NCBI GenBank assembly: GCA_030674155.1
Contig: CM060342.1
Coordinates: 26,765,357 to 26,780,356 of the forward strand
From: Stramonita haemastoma
Lineage: Eukaryota > Mollusca > Gastropoda > Neogastropoda > Muricidae
DNA: 15,000 bases
Direction: 5' to 3'
The stretch's first letter is position 1. The number at the start of each line of letters is the position of its first letter. The notes below the pieces were generated by a model. That model had not been told where the DNA came from. It was given only the letters and a program-made list of their open reading frames with translations, and ran no database searches. The translations under genes and the position numbers were made by a program. Of the stretch, positions 1 to 7,407 are shown piece after piece.

Positions 1-33
<33 letters not shown>
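1..33. repeat. (GA)n microsatellite, left edge
   Basis: This is an uninterrupted AG/GA dinucleotide run that continues off the left edge of the window. It directly abuts the hexamer tail of the first minus-strand LINE stub. Confidence 0.97.
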
Positions 34-193
<160 letters not shown>

Positions 194-253
194 GACGAAG
201 ACGCAGACGCAGACGCAGACGCAGACGTTTACTCATAAAGGCCACAGCCCCTT
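194..253 (-). mobile_element. LINE 3'-end stub, copy 2
   Basis: This is identical over 60 bp to the stub at 32-91 and is offset from it by exactly 162 bp. It has the same minus orientation, the same truncation point (AAGGGG), the same four hexamers and the same TCTTCG variant. The shared breakpoint and variant make local duplication of one stub plus its GA tract more likely than two independent insertions. Confidence 0.8.
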
Positions 254-336
<83 letters not shown>

Positions 337-398
337 GGGGGAGAGACAGAGAGAGACAGAGAGAGACAGAGAGAGAGAGAGAGAGACAGAGAGAGAGG
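254..398. repeat. (GA)n with a 16-G run and GACA variants
   Basis: This is a GA repeat containing a poly(G) run at about 326-341, followed by GAGACAGA variant units. The reading frames across it (Arg-Glu runs on plus, Leu-Ser on minus) are translated repeat, not genes. Confidence 0.95.
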
Positions 399-747
399 CA
401 GAATTATAAAGAGGATATAACAACAGGTGTACAAAAATACTGAATAAAGAATAGGCCAAACAGGGAGGAGACGATACCGCACAGAAAATAAAATCAACAA
501 AGAGACTGGTAGAGATAAATTCTGAATGAAGACCAGAATGAATAAAACAGGAAGACAATACCAAACAAACAGCAAACAAAAATAACAACAGACAGACAGA
601 TGAGTAGATATGTAGACAAAGGGACGGATAGGCAGATATGATTGTAGATAGATATTCATCTTTATGTTGCACTTGAGAGCCTTTCCTTATTTCCCATCCA
701 AAAAAAAATTAAATGAAACAAGAAAGCAAACAGTTCATGTTGCAACT

Positions 748-751
<4 letters not shown>
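399..751. other. unassigned A-rich spacer
   Basis: This 350-bp stretch is purine- and A-rich and contains loose GACA and GATA units near 590-655. I see no gene, RNA gene or recognisable element. The ATG at 664 opens a frame that runs through the CT repeat into the LINE, but it lies in flanking DNA and is probably accidental. Confidence 0.6.

Positions 752-828
<77 letters not shown>
752..828. repeat. (TC)n tract at the LINE 5' junction
   Basis: This pure CT/TC run of about 77 bp ends exactly where LINE-derived sequence begins. TC lies on the LINE sense strand. It contains no stop codon in the LINE frame, so it encodes a spurious Leu-Ser leader fused to the reverse transcriptase. Confidence 0.97.
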
Positions 829-831
<3 letters not shown>

Positions 832-2949
832 CAAAAAGATTTTTGGGATAATGTTCGAAAAGTTTCATTCAAAAGAAAACAGAAAAGAGCTAATATTAGT
901 GTTGAGAAGTGGTTTCAACATTTCAAATCTTTATTAGAAACAGACGTTAGTAATGATACTCTAAATGAAGATATAATTGATGATAGTGGTGATGATTACA
1001 TGAACCGTCCCATCTCAAGAGAAGAAGTATTACTTGCCATAAGAAAGCTGAAAAGTCGGAAAGCAGCAGGACCAGATGCAATTATTGGTGAATTATTCAA
1101 ATATTCAAATGAATATATAGTGGATTTCTTTGTAAAATTGTTTAATACACTGTTTGAGACCGGTCAGTTCCCTGAAAATTGGACAGAGTCTATTGTTTTA
1201 CCATTATATAAGAAAGGAAACGTTAATGATCCTAATAATTATAGGGGTATTTCACTTAGTGATATAAGTAGCAAAATGTTTAGTTCCATTATTAACAGAA
1301 GACTACAGGAATGGATAGAAGAAAATAACATTACTGGAGAATGTCAGGCAGGATTTAAAAGGGGGTATTCTACTTTAGATCATATGTTTACGTTATTAGC
1401 ATTGATACAGAAACAGTTTTCATGCAACCGTAAGTTATATGTAGCTTTTATCGATTTCGAAAAAGCCTTTGACTCCATTAACAGAAATTTACTTTGGCCC
1501 ATTTTGGTAAAAAATGGTATTAGAGGTAAACTCCACACATGTATAAAAAGAATGTATGAAGATATAAAATGTAAAGTAAGATGTGGTTCAAAATTGACAG
1601 ATTTCATTAGATGCACAGCCGGAGTCAAGCAAGGAGATGTGTGCAGCCCTGTTTTATTTTCACTTTTCATAAATGAATTAGCATTACAAGTAATTAATAA
1701 TGGAAAACATGGTGCAGTTTTGTCACATGATGCGTTTGAGTTGTTCATTCTGTTATTAGCTGATGACGTAGTGCTGTTATCAGAGACTATTGTGGGGCTT
1801 CAAAATCAGTTAAATAATTTGTATCATGCTGCTTTTTCACTTCAATTAAAAGTAAATATGAAGAAAAGTAACATCATTGTGTTTCGTAAGGGAGGTTATT
1901 TGGGTATGCAAGAAAGATGGACATACAATGGTAATCTGCTACCGGTAGTTAATGTTTATAAGTACTTAGGGATATTGTTTTCTACACGTCTGAGTTTTAC
2001 TGCTGCTTGTAAGGACCTTTCTAGTAGGGCAAAGAATGCGTTGGTATATATTATGCAAAGATTGTACACACTTAATAATAATTCTTTTGGGCTATTAATG
2101 AAACTATTCGACTCACAGGTTCAACCTGTTCTTCAGTATGGTTCAGAATTATGGGGATTGGACAAAGCAGCAGTTCATTGTGAATCTGTTCATTTGTTTG
2201 CAATAAAGAAGTACTTAGGAGTTGATAGACGTACACCTAATGACATCGTTTATGGTGAAACTGATAGATATCCTTTGTACATTAATTCTGCAGTTAATTG
2301 TATTCGTTATTGGATTAAGTTGCTACAAATGGAAGATCTCAGATTACCATATAAGGCATACAAAATGTTGTATAATTTAGATGTAATAGGTAAGAAAAAT
2401 TGGGTATCAAGTGTGCGTATCTGTTTAAATGAAAATGGGTTCGGAGATGTGTGGTTGAATCAAGGTGTGGGTGATGTTCATGTGTTCATTAAAGTCTTTC
2501 GTCAACGATTGATTGACTGCAGGTGGCAGAACTGGAACTATCATATTAACAATAGCCAAAGGTTTGACTTTTATAGAACATATTGTAATGGTCATGATTT
2601 AAAATGCTATTTAGAACTTGATATGAATCGACAATTGAAACACATCACAGCAAAATTTAGACTTGGTATATCTGATTTGAATGTACATCGTTTAAGATAT
2701 AGAACCCATAATGATCTGGATTTGTTATGTCCATTATGCAATGTGTCAAAGGAAGATGAAGTCCACTTTGTTCTTTGCTGCCAACAATTACATAACCTTA
2801 GAGTAAAATTTATTCAACCAAAGTATTATAGGGAACCTTGTTTGTTTAAATTGAATTTGTTAATGTCTTGTACACATCCTGAAGTTATACATAACTTTTC
2901 TCTATTCTTGTACAAGGCTCTCAAACTCAGAGAAATAGTCACTTCATAA
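832..2949 (+). CDS. LINE reverse transcriptase, 5'-truncated
   Basis: The open frame can be extended back to an ATG at 664, giving 761 residues, but the first 56 codons are flanking DNA and CT repeat. Element-derived protein starts near Gln57. Using that numbering, an FW..V linker and WFQHF motif precede the RT domain. RT motifs follow in order: AAGPDAI (134-140), NNYRGISL (191-198), AGFKRGYST (229-237), motif A AFIDFEKAFD with catalytic D264, motif B AGVKQGDVCSP (319-329), and motif C LADD with D367 and D368. A thumb-like region with KYLGI and a CX2CX8HX3-4C knuckle (C689, C692, H701, C705/C706) completes the protein before TAA. The protein would copy element RNA at a nicked target. No endonuclease or RNase H domain is visible. 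Without the 5' half this copy is probably not autonomous. Confidence 0.9.
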   Translation, partial: QKDFWDNVRKVSFKRKQKRANISVEKWFQHFKSLLETDVSNDTLNEDIIDDSGDDYMNRPISREEVLLAIRKLKSRKAAGPDAIIGELFKYSNEYIVDFFVKLFNTLFETGQFPENWTESIVLPLYKKGNVNDPNNYRGISLSDISSKMFSSIINRRLQEWIEENNITGECQAGFKRGYSTLDHMFTLLALIQKQFSCNRKLYVAFIDFEKAFDSINRNLLWPILVKNGIRGKLHTCIKRMYEDIKCKVRCGSKLTDFIRCTAGVKQGDVCSPVLFSLFINELALQVINNGKHGAVLSHDAFELFILLLADDVVLLSETIVGLQNQLNNLYHAAFSLQLKVNMKKSNIIVFRKGGYLGMQERWTYNGNLLPVVNVYKYLGILFSTRLSFTAACKDLSSRAKNALVYIMQRLYTLNNNSFGLLMKLFDSQVQPVLQYGSELWGLDKAAVHCESVHLFAIKKYLGVDRRTPNDIVYGETDRYPLYINSAVNCIRYWIKLLQMEDLRLPYKAYKMLYNLDVIGKKNWVSSVRICLNENGFGDVWLNQGVGDVHVFIKVFRQRLIDCRWQNWNYHINNSQRFDFYRTYCNGHDLKCYLELDMNRQLKHITAKFRLGISDLNVHRLRYRTHNDLDLLCPLCNVSKEDEVHFVLCCQQLHNLRVKFIQPKYYREPCLFKLNLLMSCTHPEVIHNFSLFLYKALKLREIVTS

Positions 2950-3018
2950 GTCAGTGTGCTTAATGATCAAATGATTTTTCACTATATTTATCATACCATG
3001 TCTTGTATTGTTCACATT

Positions 3019-3033
3019 CCCCTTCATAAGGGG
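3019..3033 (+). other. 3' UTR hairpin of the LINE
   Basis: CCCCTT and AAGGGG form a perfect 6-bp stem around a CAT loop, 41 nt before the hexamer tail. Many LINEs have a 3'-end structure that their RT recognises, so this is a plausible recognition element. The two short stubs begin exactly at the AAGGGG arm and lack the other arm. Confidence 0.65.
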
Positions 3034-3047
3034 CTAAGGCCTATATG

Positions 3048-3053
3048 AATAAA
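3048..3053 (+). promoter_or_regulatory. AATAAA polyadenylation signal in LINE 3' UTR
   Basis: A canonical AATAAA hexamer lies four bases before the TCTGCG tail. In the stubs the corresponding site is AGTAAA. Its position fits the 3' end of the element transcript. Confidence 0.55.
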
Positions 3054-3056
3054 CTA

Positions 3057-3083
3057 TCTGCGTCTGCGTCTGCGTCTCTCTCC

Positions 3084-3145
<62 letters not shown>
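3057..3145. repeat. (TCTGCG)n tail running into (TC)n
   Basis: Three TCTGCG units (3057-3074) pass into TCTCTCTCCC and then a pure TC run to 3145. The hexamers belong to the element tail. The TC run is either target microsatellite or tail that has slipped and expanded. Confidence 0.9.
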
Positions 3146-3148
<3 letters not shown>

Positions 3149-3152
3149 CTCA

Positions 3153-3153
<1 letters not shown>

Positions 3154-3242
<89 letters not shown>
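3154..3242. repeat. (CA)n microsatellite
   Basis: This is an uninterrupted AC/CA run of nearly 90 bp. It is joined to the preceding TC run by a short ATTCTCAG linker, giving a compound (TC)n-(CA)n locus. Confidence 0.97.
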
Positions 3243-3244
<2 letters not shown>

Positions 3245-3285
3245 GATACAGATACGGATAGAAAAAAACACACAGAGACACTTTT

Positions 3286-3636
3286 TCTTTTATTTATTTA
3301 TTCTTTTATATCGAGGATAACAGAATAAGCAATCATGTGCTTTTTTTCATCCGGTCCCCGTGTGTATGCAGTTTTTGTAAATATTGTCATCTGTTCCCAC
3401 CGGCACACGATGGCCTACTCTTACGAAAAGCGGAACAGGATTTAACGTGTACGCAAGATGTTCTGCGTGCGTTCGCACACGGGGCCTCGGTTTAAAGTCT
3501 CATCCGAAGGACTTTTGGGGACAGTGGAGTCGGCACTGATGTTAACTCCAGGAGAAAAATTTCCTCGACCGGACTCGAACCTAGGTCGTCAAATTGCCAG
3601 CGCAATGTTCTGACCACTAGGCTATCCGCCCCCCCC
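3286..3636 (-). mobile_element. tRNA-derived SINE, copy 1
   Basis: Read on the minus strand, this is a tRNA-like head, a body of about 200 bp and an AAATA-rich tail (about 3286-3305). The head has an A box around 3624-3611 (TAGCCTAGTGG-type) and a perfect GGTTCGAGTCC B box at 3581-3571, as expected for an internal RNA polymerase III promoter. The body contains a CCTGGAGTTAAC.TCAGTGC segment and a CCCCGTGTGCGAACGCACGC segment, both found again in other copies here. It is the best-preserved copy in the window. It has no coding capacity and would rely on LINE-supplied RT. Confidence 0.85.
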
Positions 3637-3713
3637 CTCAAAAACTCAAGAGCAAATAATCCCAAACAAAACACCACAAAAAGAGGCCACTTTAAAAGCC
3701 ATAGTTTCCATTG

Positions 3714-3743
3714 CACACACACACACACACACACACACCACAC

Positions 3744-3801
<58 letters not shown>
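3714..3801. repeat. (CA)n microsatellite, interrupted
   Basis: This CA run has a CACCACACAACAC interruption near 3738-3748. It begins about 80 bp outside the 5' end of SINE copy 1. Confidence 0.96.
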
Positions 3802-3802
<1 letters not shown>

Positions 3803-3940
3803 GCCAACCAAACGCTGCATCACCACAGCACCTCAGCTATGCACGTCTGCATCAACACCCACACCATTCTTCCCAACACCAGACAGGCGTGCAGCTGACG
3901 TCACCAAACAATGACGTAACCACACGCCCCCTCCCCCCTC

Positions 3941-4000
3941 TGTGTGTGGGTGTGTGGGTGTGGGGGTGTGGGGGTGTGTGGGGGTGTATGCGTGTGTGTA

Positions 4001-4067
<67 letters not shown>

Positions 4068-4090
4068 GTGTGTGTGTGTTTATGTGTGTA

Positions 4091-4136
<46 letters not shown>

Positions 4137-4166
4137 GTATGTGTGTGTGTGTGTGTTAGTGTGTGT

Positions 4167-4198
<32 letters not shown>

Positions 4199-4207
4199 TT
4201 GTGTGTA
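3941..4207. repeat. (TG)n compound array with a CG core
   Basis: This is a 267-bp TG-based array with TGGG, TATG and TTAG variants. It contains a pure alternating GC run at 4169-4183 (GCGCGCGCGCGCGCG). Long alternating purine-pyrimidine DNA of this kind is prone to the Z-DNA form. The Cys-Val and His-Thr frames here are artefacts. Confidence 0.96.
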
Positions 4208-4430
4208 ACAGGGGCAATTCATCACAGACTAAACAATACATCTACGTCACCCTGAACTGACTGGGCCAGAGGCTACAGAAGATCATCAACATTGTAAAAC
4301 ACCACACAACAGAACAGGATGGATGGATGAAGTGAAGATGTTTTAGGGGTTGTTGGTTTTGGGGGTTTGTTTGTTTGGTTGTTGTTTTTTTTTAAGTTTC
4401 GCTGCTTGAGCTCAAAGATTCGCCTACAGT
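4208..4430. other. spacer with a G/T-rich block
   Basis: This is unassigned sequence ending in a GGTTTGTTTG-type T/G-rich block at about 4345-4395. The last tens of bases may belong to the LINE relic that follows, in a shifted frame (the translation resembles the residues expected just before CKLLGISY), but this is weak. Confidence 0.5.
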
Positions 4431-4814
4431 GAATTTTTTGTATACTTTTGTAAACTTCTGGGTATCTCATACAGAGATTGCAGAACTAACGAGGAAATGA
4501 AAACCAGAATTGAAAACGCCAAGGGTTTGTATGAGGAACTCCTGATTTCTGTAGGGGAAAAAAAACGCAAGCTAAAGTGGTACGCGTACGTCACACGAAC
4601 ATCTGAATTGACTAAGACTGTCCTACAGGGAATAGTACAAGGAGGGAGATGAAGAGGCAGACAGAGAAAACGATGGGAAGACAGCATCAGAGAGCGGACT
4701 GGCCTCGAGAGAAACAACTTACTACGGAAAGCTGAAAACTGCGAGGAGTGGAGGAAGCTGGTTGCAAAATCTTCAGTGGTGCACCAATGGTCTACAATGC
4801 TACGGGATAGGTGA
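4431..4814 (+). pseudogene. RTE-like LINE C-terminal relic
   Basis: One frame runs 127 codons and ends in TGA at 4812-4814. It reads CKLLGISYRD, then a TNEEMKTRI segment, KKRKLKWYAYVTR, LTKTVLQGIVQGGR, a stop, RGRQRKRWEDSIRERTGL, and EEWRKLVAKSSVV. This order is characteristic of the extreme C terminus of RTE-type endonuclease-reverse transcriptases, which are common in molluscs and other invertebrates (commonly KLRWFGHVTR, then ILQGTVQGGRRRGRQ, then KRWEDNI). The single internal TGA at 4650-4652 sits where arginine is expected (CGA to TGA). Nothing of the RT catalytic core remains. It is a dead, heavily 5'-truncated fragment, older than the LINE at 829-3074 and from a different family. Confidence 0.8.
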
Positions 4815-4860
4815 AGGTAAAGGCAGCCGCAGTCCTACTTCGGGGATGGTGTCTAAACAC

Positions 4861-5147
4861 GACATCCGCGTGCATGTGTTTTTAAAAAATATTGTCATAA
4901 GTTCCTACTGGCACAGAATGGCTTACTCTTGCAAAAGGCGGAGCGGAATTTTTTACGTGCATGCAAGATGTTCTGCGTGCATTCGCACACGGGGCCTTAG
5001 TTTATGATTTCATTTGAAGTACTTTTAGGGGAGTGGAGTTAGTACTGATAATAACTCCAGGGTAAAACCCCCTAAAACAGGCACCTCCATGGTGGTTCGA
5101 TCCTGGCCCGTCAGATCACAAGTGTAAAGCTCTAACCACTAATCTAC
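4861..5147 (-). mobile_element. tRNA-derived SINE, copy 2
   Basis: This is the same family as copy 1 in the same orientation, with noticeable divergence. The A box lies around 5146-5133 (TAGATTAGTGG) and a degenerate B box at 5103-5093. The body shows AACTCCAGG with ACTGATAATA on the plus strand and the CGTGCATTCGCACACGGGGCC segment. The 3' end is damaged and lacks the AAATA tail. It starts less than 50 bp after the RTE-like relic. Its head directly abuts copy 3, which points the other way. Confidence 0.8.
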
Positions 5148-5312
5148 GTTAAATCCTGTTCTGCCTATCGTAAGAGTAGGCCATCGTGTGCCAGTGGGAA
5201 CAGATGACGTTTACAAAACTGCATGCACACGGGGACTGGATGTAAAAAAGCACGAGAGTGTTTATTCCATCATCCTCGAAAGAATAAATAAATAAATAAA
5301 TAAAATAAATAA
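5148..5312 (+). mobile_element. tRNA-derived SINE, copy 3 (5'-truncated)
   Basis: This holds only the 3' half of the family: TTAAATCCTGTTCTGCC, then the GTAAGAGTAGGCCATCGTGTG segment, the CACACGGGGACTGG segment, and an AAATA-rich tail at 5281-5312. It has no A or B box, so it could not be transcribed from its own promoter. It is inverted relative to copy 2 and starts immediately at that copy's 5' end. Confidence 0.8.
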
Positions 5313-5669
5313 GTCTATCCCACCTCCCAAGATCCCGCAAATGACTTGATCAAACTCCTCCCCTGAGTCCCAGATAAATTTACTGGGTTCATTACTGCAC
5401 TGAGGTTGTCAGGCAGTGCATCCACATGGAAAATTTGAACCTGGCGGAGCCCATTCCTCTCCGGGCAGCAGGGTGCATGCTGGGTATACTGGCATCATCC
5501 AAGCCACTATCCAGAGCTGGGCGACTCTTCTACATTAGGGATGGAGTTTCAGCGTGTTTTCAAAATAGTTTTGTTTGCGTTCGAAAAGAAAGAAATCAGT
5601 TTATAGAGCAATTCTAAGGAGTTTTAAAGGAGAGGGTGCAGTCTTGCCATTGTTGACTTCACTGTTATC
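5313..5669. other. unassigned spacer
   Basis: I see no gene or known element. A 63-codon plus frame at 5426-5617 has no recognisable domain and no coding signature, and I do not call it a gene. Confidence 0.5.
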
Positions 5670-5890
5670 ATCCCTGTCAGTGTTTCATGGGTACATCTGT
5701 TGTAGTAAACTTTTCTGAGGATTATCCATGTCAGAATTCAAGGCGTACATCTGTTGCATTCCTCTCTTCTGTAGATTACATCCCTGTCAGAATTTCAGGT
5801 GTACATCTGTTGCATTCCTCTCTTCTGTAGACTATCCCTGTCATAATTTCATGTGTTTCGTCTATTGCCTTCGTCTCTTCAATGGTAGAC
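5670..5890. repeat. 54-56 bp minisatellite, four units
   Basis: Units start at 5670, 5724, 5780 and 5834, each with ATCCCTGTCA (ATCCATGTCA in unit 2). They are followed by a TTTCA..TGTACATCTGTTG core and a CTCTTCTGTAGA-type end. Units 2 and 3 are most alike and unit 4 has diverged. Periods are 54, 56 and 54. Confidence 0.85.
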
Positions 5891-5930
5891 GACGCAGTAA
5901 CCGAGAAATTACAACCTTGAAGGATTTTAT

Positions 5931-5932
<2 letters not shown>

Positions 5933-5972
<40 letters not shown>

Positions 5973-6094
5973 TGTGTGTAGGTGTATGTGTGTGCGTGCG
6001 TGCGTGTGTGTGTGTGTGTGTGTAGGTGTGCGCGCGTGTGTGTTGTGTGCGTGCGTCTGAGTGTGAGCGTGTGTTTGTGTGTGTGTGCGCGCGA

Positions 6095-6169
<75 letters not shown>
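5933..6169. repeat. (TG)n to (CA)n inverted microsatellite
   Basis: Positions 5933-6086 are TG-rich with CGTG and GTAG variants. The switch point 6087-6098 is GCGCGCGAGCGC. From there to 6169 the same strand is pure CA. The two arms are complementary, so the locus is an imperfect inverted repeat able to extrude a hairpin or cruciform, with a Z-prone GC core at the apex. Confidence 0.92.
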
Positions 6170-6170
<1 letters not shown>

Positions 6171-6648
6171 GTAGATCTAGGTGCGGACAGACCCCAGTAA
6201 GGAAAGAATGACAGCAGCCTACAGAGACAGAAGCAGCGATGACAAGAAAGACAGGGAGCAGGTGATGACAGCCAGCCCCCCAAAAAACCCAAAAAACATG
6301 GGACACCCTCCCCACACATAGCAGCAGCATCATCCTCATGTCACGGTGACAAAACACTGTTATGACAATTCCTGACCCCTGACCTGATGACAGACGACAG
6401 CCATTGTTCGCCTGTCGTCATGTCGTCACCATCAGTAGAAGCCGAGCCGTGCCGCCACAGCCTGGCGCCACCAGAACGTCCTCTGCCCTCCCACAAGGAG
6501 ACTACAGCCTCGCTCTGGTTGCCAAGAACGAGGTCACCCAAGTCACGTGACCGCTTTCCACAAAGCGGTCAGACCATACCGCCATGTGTGAAATGATGAG
6601 GAATTCTTTGTCGCTGAAAGGTTCTACTGTCAGAGATAGAGAAGGAGG
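6170..6648. other. unassigned single-copy-looking DNA
   Basis: This moderately GC-rich sequence has short frames on both strands and no domain that I recognise. It contains a CACGTG palindrome at 6544-6549, immediately before the hairpin at 6548-6571. I see no exon that I could defend. Confidence 0.45.
6548..6571. other. perfect 10-bp hairpin
   Basis: TGACCGCTTT and AAAGCGGTCA are exact reverse complements around a CCAC loop. No poly(T) follows and no known RNA structure is recognised. Confidence 0.8.
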
Positions 6649-6696
6649 TGGGGTTGGGGGGGGGGGGGAGAGGAGGGCTAGGGGGAGATGTAGGGG
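6649..6696 (+). other. G-rich tract with quadruplex potential
   Basis: GGGG, a run of about 13 G, GGG, GGGGG and GGGG follow one another with loops of 2-7 nt on the plus strand. This meets the usual G3+ N1-7 pattern for an intramolecular G-quadruplex. Confidence 0.75.
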
Positions 6697-7212
6697 TGAA
6701 GGTGGAAACAAACTTCAAGGTCAGTGACAGTGTCAGTGACAGTACTTCAAACAATAGCAGAGGAGCCAGAGTGGTGAGTGCTGGTTTTCAGCACTGAAGG
6801 ACTAAGCACTGGTGTTGATAACACACATACTGTTGATAACCCCCACCTCCACTGTTTCAGAACACAACACAAACAACACACTAGAAACTAGAATAGCAAA
6901 TAGTTAAAGAAAGAATAAAAAATTACCACACAAAAAGCGAAAAGGAGGGGAAAAAAGGATAAAAAGTTGAATAAAGCGAACAACTCAGATTTTCTTTCTA
7001 GAATGGAGACGTTTGTAATAAACACGAAATTAGAAACCTCTTCAAAAGGCCACAAACGTTGCGTTATAAAGCATAAAAGCAGCAGACACTAATGCTACTT
7101 AAAACCACACTCAATTCTTCTTCTCTGTCATCAAAAGCTCAGACAGCAACACTAAAGACACTAATCGTAAATTCCATGGAGACAAAAACAACTGTTGCAC
7201 AAGTTCATGATG
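6697..7212. other. unassigned spacer before the purine array
   Basis: This is AT-rich non-coding DNA. A 12-mer, GTCAGTGACAGT, is present twice in tandem at 6720-6743. GTTGATAAC occurs twice near 6812-6840. No gene is seen. Confidence 0.5.
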
Positions 7213-7254
7213 AAGTTGCAGCAATAAGACAGCGACAAGGATATGAATATAAAG
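7213..7254 (+). repeat. repeat flank preceding (GAA)n, copy 1
   Basis: AAGTTGCAGCA, then CAGCGACAAGGATATGA, then ATAAAGGCAG leads directly into GAAGAAGAAGGAGG and (GAA)n. The same string recurs at 7835 with the same continuation, so this is repeated DNA. It may be the 3' end of an unrecognised transposable element with a GAA tail. Confidence 0.6.
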
Positions 7255-7371
7255 GCAGAAAGAAGAAGAAGGAGGAGGAGGAGGAGGAGAAGAAGAAGAA
7301 GAAGAAGAAGAAGAAGAAGAAGAAGAAGAAGAAGAAGAAGAAGAAGAAGAAGAAGAAGAAGAAGAAGAAGA

Positions 7372-7407
<36 letters not shown>

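Larger units (their letters stand above)
829..3074 (+). mobile_element. 5'-truncated LINE (non-LTR retrotransposon)
   Basis: This insertion consists of the end of the endonuclease-RT linker, the whole reverse transcriptase, a C-terminal zinc knuckle, a 3' UTR of about 107 bp, and a tail of three TCTGCG hexamers (3057-3074) in place of poly(A). The 5' half, comprising the apurinic-type endonuclease and any ORF1, is missing. No LTRs are present. (TC)n lies on both sides: 752-828 before it and from 3075 after it. No conventional target-site duplication can be defined inside the microsatellite. The RT frame has no stop or frameshift, which suggests a fairly recent insertion. Clade is not resolved; the layout suits an L1/Tx1-like or Jockey/I-like element. 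Confidence 0.88.

Noticed and set aside
1380..1748. 122-residue minus-strand frame inside the LINE
   Set aside because: It lies entirely opposite the reverse transcriptase core and has no recognisable domain.
829..3074. Group II intron, retron or diversity-generating RT
   Set aside because: The motif order, LADD box, C-terminal CCHC knuckle and terminal tail are those of a eukaryotic non-LTR element, and no intron RNA or retron RNA features are seen.
4762..5007. 81-residue plus-strand frame
   Set aside because: It spans the end of the LINE relic and the body of SINE copy 2; the translation is a by-product.
5776..6357. 193-residue minus frame with Cys-Val and His-Thr runs
   Set aside because: It crosses the TG/CA microsatellite and a minisatellite, and nothing outside the repeat resembles a known protein.
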